Position numbers and translations under genes: made by a program
Notes under the pieces: generated by a model
Told to the model about the DNA's origin: nothing
What the model saw: only the letters and a program-made list of their open reading frames with translations
Database searches by the model: none
From: Polymorphobacter fuscus
GTDB taxonomy: Bacteria > Pseudomonadota > Alphaproteobacteria > Sphingomonadales > Sphingomonadaceae
Assembly (NCBI RefSeq): GCF_011927825.1
Contig: NZ_JAATJI010000001.1
Coordinates: forward strand, 1,736,001-1,800,000
Direction: 5' to 3'
Length of the DNA stretch: 64,000 nt
In this document: positions 26,567-36,780 of the stretch, in pieces
Layout: each line of letters begins with the position of its first letter
Numbering within the stretch: the first letter of the stretch is position 1

Positions 26567-27824
26567 CCCCGCGGCCGCTCGCCCAGCGGCGGACTACCGC
26601 GCGGCACTGACCCTGCTCGCCACGCTCTTCTTCATGTGGGGGTTCATCACCGTCATCAACAACACGCTGCTGCCGCACCTGCGCAGCGTCTTCGACCTCA
26701 GCTACACCCAGACGACGCTGATCGAGAGCGTCTGGTTCATCGCCTATTTCGTCGCGTCGATACCCTCGGCAAAGCTCATCGAGCGGGTGGGATACCAGCG
26801 ATCATTGGTCATCGGGCTGCTGGTCATGGCGGCCGGCGCGCTCGGCATGACGCTGGCGGCGAGCCTGCCGTCCTATGGCGTGACATTGGCGATGCTGTTC
26901 GTCATCGCCAGCGGCATCACCTTGCTGCAGGTGGCGGCCAATCCCTATGTCGCTGTGGTCGGCCCGCCCGAAACGGCGTCGTCGCGGCTCAATCTGGTGC
27001 AGGCGCTCAATTCGGCCGGGACCATGTTCGCGCCGCTGTTCGGCGCCTATCTCATCCTCGGCCGATCGGTCGGCGGCACGGCCCGCAGCGGCACGGTGCT
27101 GACCAGTGCCGAACGCCTTGCCGACGCCCGGTCGGTGATCCTGCCCTATGCCATCGTGGCGGTGGTGCTGGTGGTGCTCGCCGTGGTCATCGCGCGCTTC
27201 CCGCTGCCGGCGATGGGCAGCGCCACCCGCCGCGCCGCCAAGGCCGACCGCCGCCAGCATTCGCTGTGGCGCCACCGCAACCTGGTGTTCGGCATCCCGG
27301 CGATCTTCATCTACCTGATCGCCGAAATCGGCGTCGCCAACCTGTTCGTCAACTTCGTGTCGCAGCCCGACATCGCCGATCTGACGGCGGAACAGGCCGG
27401 TCGCTACCTGACGCTGCTGTGGGGCGGGATGATGGTCGGGCGCTTTGCGGGCGCGGCGATCATGCAGCGGATCCCCGCCGAAACGCTGCTCGCCGCGGCT
27501 TCGGTCGGTGCCTTCATCGTCATGATGGTAACCGTGTTCAGCACCGGGCTGGTGGCGATGTGGGCGCTGATCCTTGTCGGCCTGTTCCATTCGATCATGT
27601 TCCCGACGATCTTCACCCTCGGCATCCGCGGGCTGGGGCCACTGACGGAGGAGGGATCGGGGCTGCTGATCATGGCGATCGCCGGCGGCGCGCTGGTCGT
27701 TGTCCAGGGTTGGCTGGCCGACCGCTATGGCCTGCAGCGGTCGTTCCTGCTGACGGCGGCGTGCGAGCTTTACGTGCTGTTCTACGCGCTCTGGGGGGCG
27801 CGGACGCCGGCTGTCAGGGCATGA
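26559..27824 (+). CDS. Sugar MFS transporter, FucP/GluP type
   Basis: 421 residues from the ATG at 26559, starting 8 bases inside the dehydrogenase gene. It has 12 predicted helices; the opening LATLFFMWGFITVINNTLLPHLRSVFDLSYTQ is the hallmark of the fucose/galactose/glucose:H+ symporter family, followed by LLQVAANPYVAVVGPPETASSRLN. It should import galactose-like sugar for the dehydrogenase encoded just upstream. Its 3' end overlaps the end of the convergent galM gene by 11 bases. Confidence 0.9.
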   Translation: MTDPAAARPAADYRAALTLLATLFFMWGFITVINNTLLPHLRSVFDLSYTQTTLIESVWFIAYFVASIPSAKLIERVGYQRSLVIGLLVMAAGALGMTLAASLPSYGVTLAMLFVIASGITLLQVAANPYVAVVGPPETASSRLNLVQALNSAGTMFAPLFGAYLILGRSVGGTARSGTVLTSAERLADARSVILPYAIVAVVLVVLAVVIARFPLPAMGSATRRAAKADRRQHSLWRHRNLVFGIPAIFIYLIAEIGVANLFVNFVSQPDIADLTAEQAGRYLTLLWGGMMVGRFAGAAIMQRIPAETLLAAASVGAFIVMMVTVFSTGLVAMWALILVGLFHSIMFPTIFTLGIRGLGPLTEEGSGLLIMAIAGGALVVVQGWLADRYGLQRSFLLTAACELYVLFYALWGARTPAVRA

Positions 27825-28947
27825 CGGAGACGCGATAGACCATGCGGTGGTGATAGGGCCGGCCGGGATCGACCCGCGCCGATCCGAACGCCGGCTGGTT
27901 GGGCGTATCGGGAAACTTCTGCGGCTCCAGCGCGACGCCGTCGCCCATGCGGTAGAGATGGCCCTGTTTGCCGACAAGGCTGCCGTCGAGAAAATTGCCG
28001 GCATAGAATTGCACGCCGGGTTCGGTGGTCAGCACTTCGAGCACCCGGCCCGATTCGGGGTCTTCGAGCCGCGCCGCCAGGCCGGGCTCCGCCGTCTGGC
28101 CCTTGTCGAGGACCCAATTATGGTCCCAGCCGCGGGCAAAGACGATCTGCGGGTCGCGCCCGTCGCGCAGCCCGTCGGACAACGGGCGCGGGCGGGTGAA
28201 GTCGAACACCGTCCCGGCAACCGGGCGCTGCTCGCCGGTCGGAATCAGCACGGCGTTGACAGGGGTGTAGCGTTGCGCCGGGATGGTCAGGCGGTGCCGC
28301 GCCGTGCCATCGGGCCCGCCTTCGCCGGCCAGGTTGAACAGCGCATGGTTGGTCATGTTGACCACCGTCGGCGCGTCGCTGGTCGCATCGAAATCGATGG
28401 TCAGCGCGCCCTGGTCGTCGAGCGCATAGGTCACCCGCGTCGACAATTTGCCAGGGTAACCCTGGTCGCCGGCGGGGCTGGTCAGCGCCAGCACGACGCG
28501 GGCTATGGGGCCGGGTGTCACCGATTCGACGCTCCACAGCCGCTTGTCGAAGCCATCGGCGCCGCCATGGAGTGCGTTGACACCATTGTTGCGATCGAGG
28601 CGGACGGTCTTGCCGTCCAGCACGAATTGCGCGCCGGCGATGCGATTGGCGTAGCGGCCGATGGTCTGGCCCCAGTAATTCGGCTTCGCCACATAGCTGG
28701 CAAGGTCGTCATAGCCCAGCGTCACATCGGCGACGCGGCCGTTGCGATCCGGCGCGTGGAAGGCCTGCAGCGTGGCGCCCAGGGTGATGATGCGCGCGCT
28801 GACGCCGTTGCGGCCGGTCAGGGTGATAGCCTCGACCACCCGGCCGTCGGGCATCGTCCCGAAGCGGGTGCGTTCGGCGGTGGCGGCGTTGCCGACCCCC
28901 GACACCAGGGCCGCGCCGAAGCCGGCTGCAACAACGAAAGACCGCAT
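27814..28947 (-). CDS. galM: Exported aldose 1-epimerase (mutarotase)
   Basis: 377 residues from the ATG at 28947. The first 22-24 residues are a signal peptide (MRSFVVAAGFGAALVSGVGNA), so it works in the periplasm. Mutarotase motifs: NANRIAG-like RYANRIAGA, NNGVNALHGG, TNHALFNLAG, and the late Glu in VALEPQKFPD. It converts alpha and beta anomers of galactose or glucose before uptake. It converges on the sugar MFS gene with an 11-base overlap, tying it to the same sugar pathway although it has its own promoter. Confidence 0.9.
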   Translation of the reverse strand: MRSFVVAAGFGAALVSGVGNAATAERTRFGTMPDGRVVEAITLTGRNGVSARIITLGATLQAFHAPDRNGRVADVTLGYDDLASYVAKPNYWGQTIGRYANRIAGAQFVLDGKTVRLDRNNGVNALHGGADGFDKRLWSVESVTPGPIARVVLALTSPAGDQGYPGKLSTRVTYALDDQGALTIDFDATSDAPTVVNMTNHALFNLAGEGGPDGTARHRLTIPAQRYTPVNAVLIPTGEQRPVAGTVFDFTRPRPLSDGLRDGRDPQIVFARGWDHNWVLDKGQTAEPGLAARLEDPESGRVLEVLTTEPGVQFYAGNFLDGSLVGKQGHLYRMGDGVALEPQKFPDTPNQPAFGSARVDPGRPYHHRMVYRVSVMP

Positions 28948-29038
28948 GAACTCTCCCCACCGGCAGACCCGGGTCACCGCGTTACGGTTGCCGGCTCCGG
29001 CGGCGCCATTCAAGCCTCCTTCGCCCGTCCGGACAGCA

Positions 29039-29069
29039 TCAGGGCCGGATGTGCTGCATCCGGCCCTGA
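29039..29069 (-). terminator. 13-bp hairpin after the catalase gene
   Basis: TCAGGGCCGGATG (29039-29051) and its exact reverse complement (29057-29069) enclose TGCTG. It lies 25 bases past the katE stop on the minus strand and ahead of galM. No T tract follows, so Rho-independent action is uncertain. Confidence 0.55.
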
Positions 29070-29093
29070 CCTGCGCAACGCCCTGGCGGTCGA

Positions 29094-31208
29094 TCAATAG
29101 ACCGTGCGCACATCCGGCTCGCGTGCCCAGACGCGGCCACCGGCGGCGGCTTCGACAAAGCCCGCCGCGTCGCCATCCATCGTCGCCACGCCTTCATCGG
29201 CTTCGACGCCGGCGGCATCGAGCAACGGACCGGCTTCGGGGGTCGCGCCGATCACCTTGAGATGCGCAAAGGCATCATGGACCCAGGCGACCGCGGCCGA
29301 CTCGGCGAGCAGCGCCGAGGTGCCGTCCTCCGACGCCACGACGGCGACGGCATCGAACAGCACCGACGGGCCACCGGCAAGCTGATGATCGGCCTTGAGC
29401 TTGCTGCCGTCATCGAGGCTGACGCCGCCGATCGTCGGGCAGATGATCTGCAGCATGGCACCTTCGGCAGCAACCGCCTTGCGCAACGACGTTACGAGCG
29501 CGGCGCTGGCGCCATCCGTCACCAGCGCGCCGAACTTGCGGCCGGTGAGCGGCGGCACGCCGCGGGCGAGCATCGAAACGCTGGGCGCCAGTGCAATGTC
29601 CGCGCGCACCGCAACCGCAGGCGTCGCCGGCGTGATCGGATCGCTATGACCCAAGCCTGCAGCGACACGGTCGCCAAGGTCTTCGTCGACGACGACAAGG
29701 TGGCCGAGCATGGTGGTTCGGACGATCTCCGTTTCGACCTTGGACAGTTCGAACACCAGCGCGGCAACGATATGGTCCTGCTCGGGCTCGGTCTGGCTGA
29801 GGAAGAACTGCCGCGCCTGGCTGTAATGGTCGGCAAAGGTCGCCGACCGTTCGCGCTGCTTGGCGCCGTCGAGGGGGGTCGGGAAGCTGCGGAAACCCTT
29901 GTCATGGCTTTCGCGCGGGCCCGACGGATCGAGCAGGCTGGGGGTATAGGTGACGCGCTGCGGATGAACGCGCGTCTGCATGTGACCGTCGCGCTGCATG
30001 TTGGCGAACGGGCATTTCGGCGCGTTGATCGGGATCTGGTTGAAATTGGTCGATCCGAGCCGGCTCAACTGCGTGTCGAGATAGGAGAAATTGCGCCCGT
30101 GGAGCAGCGGGTCGTCCGAAAAATCGATGCCGGGAACCAGGTTCTGCGTGCAGAACGCCACCTGTTCGGTTTCATCGAACACGTTCGCCGGGTTGCGATC
30201 GAGCACCAAGCGCCCGATGACGCGCAGCGGCACGACTTCCTCGGGGATCAGCTTGGTCGAATCGAGGTGATCGAAGTCGAAACCGGCAGCATCGTCCTCG
30301 CTGAACAGCTGGACACCCAGTTCCCATTCGGGGAAGTCACCCGCCTCGATGGCGTTGTAAAGGTCGCGGCGGTGGAAATCGGGGTCGGCGCCGTTGATCT
30401 TGACGGCCTCGTCCCAGACCACCGACTGCATGCCGAGCTTGGGCGTCCAGTGGAACTTGACGAAGGTCGATTTTCCCTCCGCATTCACCAGCCGGAAGCT
30501 GTGCACCCCGAACCCCTGCATCATCCGCATCGAGCGCGGGATGGTGCGGTCCGACATCTGCCACATCACCATGTGCATGGCTTCAGGCGTCATCGCGATC
30601 CAGTCCCAGAAGGTATCGTGTGCCGACTGGGCCTGGGGGAAGCCGCGATCGGGCTCCTCCTTCACCGCATGGGCCAAGTCGGGGAACTTCATCGCGTCCT
30701 GGATGAAGAACACCGGAATGTTGTTGCCGACAAGATCCCAATTGCCCTGTTTGGTGTAGAATTTGACGGCGAAACCGCGCACGTCGCGCGCCAGGTCGGC
30801 CGACCCGCGATTGCCGGCGACGGTCGAAAAGCGGGTGAACACCGGCGTCTTTTCACCGACTTCGCCGAGCACGAGCGCCGTCGTCAGGTCCGACAGGCTG
30901 TCCGTCAGTTCGAAAAAGCCATGGGCGGCGAGACCGCGGGCATGGACGACGCGCTCCGGAATGCGTTCATGGTCGAAATGGAAGATTTTTTCGCGCAGCA
31001 CGAAATCTTCGAGCAACAGCGCGCCGCGCGGGCCGGCGCGCAAGCTGTTGTGGTCATCCGAAATCGGCGTGCCGAAATTGGTGGTCAGCACGTCGCCACC
31101 CGGCGCTGCAACCTGGTGCAGTTCCCCGCCGACGCCGACATGGCGGGCCGGCGCAGCGCCGGCATTCTCGTTCTGACTGGATTTGTCGCTTTTGTTGGTA
31201 CTGGCCAT
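29094..31208 (-). CDS. katE: Large-subunit catalase with C-terminal DJ-1/PfpI-like domain
   Basis: 704 residues from the ATG at 31208 (AAAGGA about 8 bases upstream). It splits hydrogen peroxide to water and oxygen in the cytoplasm. Catalytic His89 lies in [12 protein letters not shown]; an Asn lies in [10 protein letters not shown]; the heme Tyr lies in [12 protein letters not shown]. After the catalase core (to about residue 540) comes a flavodoxin/DJ-1-like C-terminal domain ([10 protein letters not shown]), as in E. coli HPII, which it approaches in length. The Ser/Lys/Asn-rich first 20 residues are likely disordered. It is transcribed alone. Confidence 0.95.
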   Translation of the reverse strand: MASTNKSDKSSQNENAGAAPARHVGVGGELHQVAAPGGDVLTTNFGTPISDDHNSLRAGPRGALLLEDFVLREKIFHFDHERIPERVVHARGLAAHGFFELTDSLSDLTTALVLGEVGEKTPVFTRFSTVAGNRGSADLARDVRGFAVKFYTKQGNWDLVGNNIPVFFIQDAMKFPDLAHAVKEEPDRGFPQAQSAHDTFWDWIAMTPEAMHMVMWQMSDRTIPRSMRMMQGFGVHSFRLVNAEGKSTFVKFHWTPKLGMQSVVWDEAVKINGADPDFHRRDLYNAIEAGDFPEWELGVQLFSEDDAAGFDFDHLDSTKLIPEEVVPLRVIGRLVLDRNPANVFDETEQVAFCTQNLVPGIDFSDDPLLHGRNFSYLDTQLSRLGSTNFNQIPINAPKCPFANMQRDGHMQTRVHPQRVTYTPSLLDPSGPRESHDKGFRSFPTPLDGAKQRERSATFADHYSQARQFFLSQTEPEQDHIVAALVFELSKVETEIVRTTMLGHLVVVDEDLGDRVAAGLGHSDPITPATPAVAVRADIALAPSVSMLARGVPPLTGRKFGALVTDGASAALVTSLRKAVAAEGAMLQIICPTIGGVSLDDGSKLKADHQLAGGPSVLFDAVAVVASEDGTSALLAESAAVAWVHDAFAHLKVIGATPEAGPLLDAAGVEADEGVATMDGDAAGFVEAAAGGRVWAREPDVRTVY

Positions 31209-31288
31209 GAGACGGTCCTTTTGTGGCGCTTGATCCGGTAACGCGCGTCGCCGAACTTGGGAGCCGCCGACCGACGTGTCGCAAAAAT

Positions 31289-32440
31289 TTATTCCGGGGC
31301 GATCACGCCAGCTGCCGCCGGCACCTCCGCCGCAAAGCGCGCCGCCTGGGCGCGCACTTCGGCAGCCAAGGGCACAAACGGGGTGCGCGGCGCGTCGGGC
31401 GCATGGGCGTCGAACAGTCCATTCTGGCAGAGCCGACTGTCGTCCCAGCCGAGGTGGCTGAGCACCGGATACAGGCAGATGCCTTCCACGGCGATGCCGC
31501 GGCCGCGCGCATCGCGGACCTGGTCGCAGATATGCCGCAGCCAGTCCGGTCGGAACACGCCCTCGGTTCCGGTTTCGGCGATATACAGCGGGTGTTCGTA
31601 TCGCGCCGCGGCGTCGACAAGAAGGTCGGCGAGCGGGCGGTATAGCCAGTCGCCAAGAAAGACGGTCCGGCCCTCGTCGATCCACTGGTTGTTGTAATAG
31701 AAGTTGAGGCCGATCAGGTCGATCATCCCGGCGTCGCCGCCAAGTTCCGGCGCCTGTTTCCCGAGCAGCATGTCGATGGCTTCGAATTGCGCCGCATTAT
31801 GTTGGCGCGCGCGCACAATGGCGACCTCGGTCGGGGCATTGGGCAGGATGTGGATAAGCGGTTCGGCGCAAGCGATGCGAGCGCGGGGGTCGACGGTGCG
31901 AATGGCGGCAGTGGCGGCAATCGCGGCGCGGACAAGCTGCAACTTCAGCGCCGGCCCGCGGCCGCGCATGAACGGGTTGATGCCGCCGGTATCACCGCCG
32001 CACCACGACCAGAAGCTGATTTCGTTGATCGGCGTGTACCATGGCACCCGGCTGCTATTGTCCTTGACGATCTGCGCTGCAGCGCCGGCAAATGCGGCGA
32101 AGCGTTCGACAAAGTCCCGCGACCAGATGTCGAGGCCGTTGGGCAGGCCATAATGCAGCAGGTCCCAGATCACCTGCATGCCGCTGGCTTCGGCCGCTGC
32201 CAGCATCGGGATGACTTCGGACCAGTCATAGCGACGCGGGCGCGCTTCGATCCGGTGCCACCGCAAACCGTCGCGGCACGCCATCATCCCGTGCGATTGC
32301 AGCAGCCTGTAATCCGCCAGCGCGTGTCGGTCATGGCCGGTCGATGCCTGGATATCGAGCCTGATCCCGTCCCGGCGTTTCTGGGATGCACATTCGAAGC
32401 CGCCCAGCAGATCACTGGCGAGCAGGCCGGTCGATCTCAC
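31289..32440 (-). CDS. GH1-like (clan GH-A) beta-glycosidase
   Basis: 383 residues from a GTG at 32440 whose TGA overlaps the glf stop (GTGA). It folds as a TIM barrel: a conserved acid/base Glu140 lies in YTPINE and the likely nucleophile Glu289 in YIAETGTE, equivalents of the GH1 NEP and ENG motifs. No signal peptide, so cytoplasmic or acting on lipid-linked sugar. It is the last gene of a leftward unit: PIG-L, glycosyltransferase, glf, this gene. It may trim a glycan or glycolipid made by its neighbours. Family assignment is moderately sure, the substrate is not. Confidence 0.78.
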   Translation of the reverse strand: MRSTGLLASDLLGGFECASQKRRDGIRLDIQASTGHDRHALADYRLLQSHGMMACRDGLRWHRIEARPRRYDWSEVIPMLAAAEASGMQVIWDLLHYGLPNGLDIWSRDFVERFAAFAGAAAQIVKDNSSRVPWYTPINEISFWSWCGGDTGGINPFMRGRGPALKLQLVRAAIAATAAIRTVDPRARIACAEPLIHILPNAPTEVAIVRARQHNAAQFEAIDMLLGKQAPELGGDAGMIDLIGLNFYYNNQWIDEGRTVFLGDWLYRPLADLLVDAAARYEHPLYIAETGTEGVFRPDWLRHICDQVRDARGRGIAVEGICLYPVLSHLGWDDSRLCQNGLFDAHAPDAPRTPFVPLAAEVRAQAARFAAEVPAAAGVIAPE

Positions 32441-33597
32441 GCGGCACTCGCGACCGCGTCGGAAACGGCGACGTCGTTGACCGGATCGCCGACGCCGCTG
32501 CGCGGCACCTGCGCTTCGATACGCTCGAACGTCGCGAGCGCCTGACCCGTCACCTGGTCCATATTGTAATAGCGATAGGTCGCCAGCCGCCCGACGAACC
32601 AGACATCCGGAGTCGCCTGCGCCAGCGCTTCATACTGTTTGTACAAGGCCGCGTTTTCGGGGCGCAGGATCGGATAATAGGGGTCGCCGTCGGCCGATGG
32701 ATATTCATAGGTGATGGCAGTCTTCGGGTGGACCTGTCCGGTCATGTGCTTGTATTCGCTGACGCGGGTGTAATCCTCGGTCTGCGGATAGTTGACCGTG
32801 CCGGTCGGCAGCATCTGTTCGACGTCGTGCGTTTCATGCGCGAACTGCAGCGAGCGATACGGAAGCTTGCCATAGCGATGATCGAAATATTCGTCGATCG
32901 GGCCTGTGTAGATCACACGGCGATGCGGGACGAAATCACGGATGCTGCGATAATCGGTACTGGTCATGACCGAGATATTGGGGTGGGCAAGCATGCGCTC
33001 GAACATGCGGGTATAGCCGTCGCGCGGCATGAACTGGTGCGTGTCGGTAAAATAGCGGTCGTCGCGGTCGGTCCGCACCGGAACGCGCGCGGTGATCGAC
33101 TTGTCGAGCTGCGACGGGTCAAGACCCCATTGCTTGCGCGTATAGCCCTGGAAGAATTTTTCGTAGAGTTCGCGACCGACGACCGACACGACAACGTCTT
33201 CGGACGTCTTGATGACTTCGACCGGTTCGGCGCGCGCCGCGAACCACGCAGGCAGTTCCTCGCTGGTCAGACTGAGCCCATAGAGGCGATTGACGGTGTC
33301 GAGGTTGATCGGGATCGGCACGAGCATGCCATCGACCGAGGCCAGCACGCGGTGTTCATAGGGGCGCCATTCGGTGAACTGCGACAGATGATCGAAGATG
33401 CGCTGGGCATTGGTGTGGAAGATGTGGGGACCATATTGGTGCACCAACAGGCCGTGCTCATTGTAGCGGTCGAAGGCGTTGCCACCGATATGGTTGCGGC
33501 GATCGACAACCAGGACGGTGTCGCCGCGCTGCGAGGCCAGCCGTTCGGCAAGCACCGAACCCGCAAAGCCCGCGCCAACGATCATCCAATCAAACAT
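32437..33597 (-). CDS. glf: UDP-galactopyranose mutase
   Basis: 386 residues. FAD enzyme that turns UDP-galactopyranose into UDP-galactofuranose, the donor for Galf-containing glycans. The N terminus has VGAGFAGSVLAERL and VVDRRNHIGGNAFD; then YGPHIFHTN, WRPYEHRV, FFQGYTRKQWG, and the C-terminal GRLATYRYYNMDQV. Its start lies 8 bases inside the glycosyltransferase gene and its stop overlaps the next start, so it is translationally coupled on both sides. It implies that this organism makes galactofuranose-bearing surface glycan. Confidence 0.95.
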   Translation of the reverse strand: MFDWMIVGAGFAGSVLAERLASQRGDTVLVVDRRNHIGGNAFDRYNEHGLLVHQYGPHIFHTNAQRIFDHLSQFTEWRPYEHRVLASVDGMLVPIPINLDTVNRLYGLSLTSEELPAWFAARAEPVEVIKTSEDVVVSVVGRELYEKFFQGYTRKQWGLDPSQLDKSITARVPVRTDRDDRYFTDTHQFMPRDGYTRMFERMLAHPNISVMTSTDYRSIRDFVPHRRVIYTGPIDEYFDHRYGKLPYRSLQFAHETHDVEQMLPTGTVNYPQTEDYTRVSEYKHMTGQVHPKTAITYEYPSADGDPYYPILRPENAALYKQYEALAQATPDVWFVGRLATYRYYNMDQVTGQALATFERIEAQVPRSGVGDPVNDVAVSDAVASAA

Positions 33598-34816
33598 TTG
33601 CGGCCTCCTGAAGGGTCACGGTGGCGCGATCGACGATATAGTCGCTGATGCGCACCGGCGCGGCGGCGCGGCGGATATGGGCGTACATGTCGGCCCAGGT
33701 ACGGTCCCAGGAACTGCCGGCCAGGAATGCGTCGACCTCCGCCAGCCGCGCGCTCTCGGCAGCGGGATCGGACGCACCCGCCAGCGCCCGGTCGCCTGCG
33801 GCCACCAGTGCCTCCGCCGTCGCGGCGATCTCGACCAGGCCCAGCGTGCCATAGGGGTCGACGACATCGTCGATCGGCGTCGACAACAAGCGGACGCCGG
33901 CGGCCAGGAATTCCGGCGTCTTGGTCGGCGAGATGAACCGTGTGGCGGCATTGCGCGCAAAAGGCATGAAACCCAGGTCCCAATGCGCGAGATAGCGCGG
34001 CAGGTCGGCATAGCTCTTGCCGCCGAGCCAATGAATATTGGCCGCCTGCGGCAGGCTTGCCGGGTCGATCTTCACCACCGGGCCGACCATGACGAACTGC
34101 CAATGGGGACGCAGCGCTGCCATTTCGGCGATAAGCGAAAGGTCGAGCCGTTCATCGATGACGCCGAAGAAGCCGACGCGGGGATGGGCGATATCGGCCT
34201 GATCGTCAGGGTCGGGGAACCCGCCCCGGGCGCTGCCGAAGTGCGCAACGTCGATGCTGGACGGAAAGCAATGGATATTGCCGTGGCGATGCGCCGCCGC
34301 ACGCTGCAGCGAGGCGCCGCCGGTGAACACGACATCGGCCTGACCGAGCAGCTCGGCTTCAAGGGCACGCAGCTGCGGCGAAGCAAAATCGAAGGCCGAA
34401 AGCTCGTCCATCTTGTCGAAGATGACGACATCGGCATCGACCCGAGACCCGAAAGCATAGGCCATGGGGGTATAATACCAGAGATAGACCGGGCGGCCGG
34501 TGGCGGCATCGGCGATGCTTTCGGCAAGGTCGCCGAGGTGACCGGTGACTTTGTCTTCAGGCGTGCCGTTTGGCACCAGCGGCTGGACGACGGTCACGCC
34601 GTTTTCTCGCGTGAACGCGCGCTGCGACAGGATCTCGCCTTCGAAAATCGGCTCTTCGAGGAAGAAGACATCGCAGGATCGCGCGGCACGGGTGAGCAGA
34701 TGCTGCGGGCGCTGAAAGACGAAATCCCACCGCAGATGCGACAACACCAGCAGCAGTGGGCGGGGCGCGGTGTTACCACCGGTCGGCAGGTCGAACGACG
34801 TCATCATCTTGTGCAT
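33590..34816 (-). CDS. Glycosyltransferase, GT4-like
   Basis: About 408 residues from the ATG at 34816, chosen because GAGGGA sits 9 bases upstream; an ATG at 34825 lies directly after GAGGGA. It has a GT-B layout: an N-terminal domain with LRWDFVFQRPQHLLTR, and a C-terminal donor domain with VGFFGVIDERLD, WLGGKSYADLPRYLAHWDLGFMPF and KTPEFLAAG. The RPQH segment is common in glycosyltransferases that accompany UDP-galactopyranose mutase. It may be the galactofuranosyl transferase of this cluster, by context only. Confidence 0.85.
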   Translation of the reverse strand: MHKMMTSFDLPTGGNTAPRPLLLVLSHLRWDFVFQRPQHLLTRAARSCDVFFLEEPIFEGEILSQRAFTRENGVTVVQPLVPNGTPEDKVTGHLGDLAESIADAATGRPVYLWYYTPMAYAFGSRVDADVVIFDKMDELSAFDFASPQLRALEAELLGQADVVFTGGASLQRAAAHRHGNIHCFPSSIDVAHFGSARGGFPDPDDQADIAHPRVGFFGVIDERLDLSLIAEMAALRPHWQFVMVGPVVKIDPASLPQAANIHWLGGKSYADLPRYLAHWDLGFMPFARNAATRFISPTKTPEFLAAGVRLLSTPIDDVVDPYGTLGLVEIAATAEALVAAGDRALAGASDPAAESARLAEVDAFLAGSSWDRTWADMYAHIRRAAAPVRISDYIVDRATVTLQEAANV

Positions 34817-34905
34817 GTCAATCATTCCCTCGGCCGGGCATCAGGGTCGCGGAGATCATCCTGCGCGTCTGCCGGGCGGTGACAGAGATAACGCTAATCC
34901 TTCAT

Positions 34906-35646
34906 TCAGGTTCCGCCGGTTGCGCCGAGCGGACCATGCGTGCGGCGGACAATGCACGCCGCCGGACGATAGCGTTCGGGTTGCCGGATGAACTGGCGCA
35001 AAGCGCGCGACGACAGCCGAAATCCGTCGGGGGCGTCGGCGATATAGTCTGACACCTGGCTGCGATGCGCCGCCATCGCCCAGGTCTTGGCGCCGCGATG
35101 CCGGTCGAAATCACGCGCCTGTCCGGGATCGGCAAGCCGCGACCAGACGGCATAGGTCACCAGGGGCATGGCAAGCCGCCGTGCGACCGCTGCGCCCACT
35201 GCGAAACAGGCCTTGTGGTCGGGGTGGTGGTCATCGGGCGACGTCGCCAGCACCAGTCCCGCCCTCGCAGCATGACAGACAGCGGCAAGCCGCGCCGGCC
35301 GCGCCGATGCCGCCACCGCGCCATCGGGCCATCCCATGAAGCGCAGCCTTGCGGCACCGGCGCCGAGACGGTGCAGCGCCCGGCGCAATTCGCTGCGCCG
35401 CAGCCGCGCCAGGTCCGCCGGCGGCCATCGCCGCGACCCGGGGTGCGAGGCATCGCCGTCCGACAGCGCGACGACGGTAACCGGCACGCCGGCACGTACC
35501 AGCCGTGCGATCAGCAGCCCGCAGCCGAGCGTTTCGTCGTCCGGATGGGGCGCAAGGATGACCACCGACGCGCCGGCGGCAAGCCGCACGGCAAACCGAC
35601 GCGACAGCAGGAGGCGGCGGAACGCCGGCACGGGACATGTGTTCAT
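34906..35646 (-). CDS. PIG-L family deacetylase
   Basis: 246 residues from the ATG at 35646. PIG-L enzymes are zinc-dependent N-deacetylases of sugar-linked lipids. The metal motif AHPDD appears as LAPHPDDETLGCG near residue 37, and DDHHPDHKA near residue 140 supplies further His ligands. No signal peptide. It leads the leftward glf cluster and is divergent from the acyl-CoA dehydrogenase gene, with only 5 bases between the two start codons, so each promoter must lie inside the other gene or the starts are mis-set. Confidence 0.85.
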   Translation of the reverse strand: MNTCPVPAFRRLLLSRRFAVRLAAGASVVILAPHPDDETLGCGLLIARLVRAGVPVTVVALSDGDASHPGSRRWPPADLARLRRSELRRALHRLGAGAARLRFMGWPDGAVAASARPARLAAVCHAARAGLVLATSPDDHHPDHKACFAVGAAVARRLAMPLVTYAVWSRLADPGQARDFDRHRGAKTWAMAAHRSQVSDYIADAPDGFRLSSRALRQFIRQPERYRPAACIVRRTHGPLGATGGT

Positions 35647-35651
35647 TGTCC

Positions 35652-36779
35652 ATGACCAATCCTCAACCGATCCTGCCGGTTCCCGCCTTCGATCCGGTCG
35701 CCGCCATGGCGCGCTGTGCCGATGCCATTTTCGTGCAGGACGAACGGACCGATGCCATCGGCGGTTTTCCGCATGACAGTGTCGCACTGCTCGCCGACGC
35801 GGGGCTGCTGATCGCGCCGTTCCCGGTCCACATGGGCGGGTCGGCCTTGGGGTCGCGCGAGGACAGCATTGCGGTATTGCGCGACGTGCTGACGATGCTG
35901 GGCAACGCCAGCCAGGCGGTCGGCCGATTGTACGAAGGCCATGTCAACGCCATCATTCTCGCAACGCGCCACGGCGGCGAAGCAATTCTGGCCGAGCTGG
36001 CAGCCGAAGCGCGCGCCGGCCGATTGTCGGGTGTGTGGAACGCCGAGCCGCAAGCCGGGCTGCGCCTGTCGCGCTGCGACAATGGCTGGCAGATCGACGG
36101 CCAGAAAATCTACTGCTCGGGCGCCGGCACGATCCGACGGCCGGTCGTTACCGCTGCGCGTGAAGCCGGAGCGCCGCCGCTGATGCTGGTACCCGACATG
36201 ACGACGCCGGGGGTCACCGTCGACCTTTCGGCGTGGCGCGCTGCCGGCATGCATGGCAGCATGACCGGCTCGGTCGCCTTCCGCGCGGTCGTCGTGCCCG
36301 ACGATGCCGTGCTCGGCAGCGAAGGCACCTATTATCAGGCGCCGGCCTTTGCCGCCGGTGCATGGCGCGTGCTGGCCGTGCAGCTGGGCGCGCTGCAGCG
36401 GGTGATCAAGCTGCACGCGGCGTTCCTGCGCCGGTCGGGGCGGGAGCGTGAACCGGTGTTGCGCAGTCGCTTCGCCGACGCCGCCGCCGACGCCGAACTG
36501 GCGCGGCTGCTGGTCGTGGCGGCAGCCGCGCACGCCGAAGACCGGAGCGCCGCGCCGGCCGATGCCGAAAACTACGTCAACATGGCACGGACGGCGTTCG
36601 AGCGCCTGGCGCTCGGCATCATCGCCGCCACGCGCCGCAATGTCGGGCTGTCGAGCTTTGTGGCGCCCAACCCCATCGACCGGGTGTTGCGCGACCTGGA
36701 AACCTATCTGCGACAGCCTTTTCTCGATGTATCGCGCGACAGCTACGCGCTTCACCTGCTCGCCAAGGAGGCATGCTGA
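35652..36779 (+). CDS. Acyl-CoA dehydrogenase-fold flavoprotein
   Basis: 375 residues from the ATG at 35652; an in-frame ATG lies at 35637 but there is no clear ribosome site for either. The pattern matches the acyl-CoA dehydrogenase family: an N-terminal helical part, a middle beta domain with IYCSGAGTIRRPVVTA and a conserved Gly-rich stretch, and C-terminal helices ending DVSRDSYALHLLAKEAC. It is shorter than many family members. Next to PIG-L, a methyltransferase and GT2, it more likely acts on a glycolipid or modified sugar acyl chain than in beta-oxidation. Confidence 0.78.
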   Translation: MTNPQPILPVPAFDPVAAMARCADAIFVQDERTDAIGGFPHDSVALLADAGLLIAPFPVHMGGSALGSREDSIAVLRDVLTMLGNASQAVGRLYEGHVNAIILATRHGGEAILAELAAEARAGRLSGVWNAEPQAGLRLSRCDNGWQIDGQKIYCSGAGTIRRPVVTAAREAGAPPLMLVPDMTTPGVTVDLSAWRAAGMHGSMTGSVAFRAVVVPDDAVLGSEGTYYQAPAFAAGAWRVLAVQLGALQRVIKLHAAFLRRSGREREPVLRSRFADAAADAELARLLVVAAAAHAEDRSAAPADAENYVNMARTAFERLALGIIAATRRNVGLSSFVAPNPIDRVLRDLETYLRQPFLDVSRDSYALHLLAKEAC

Positions 36780-36780
36780 C

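Noticed and set aside
29262..31241. Plus-strand frame of about 659 codons across katE
   Set aside because: Antisense of a well-marked catalase; the plus product is Arg/His-rich without motif.
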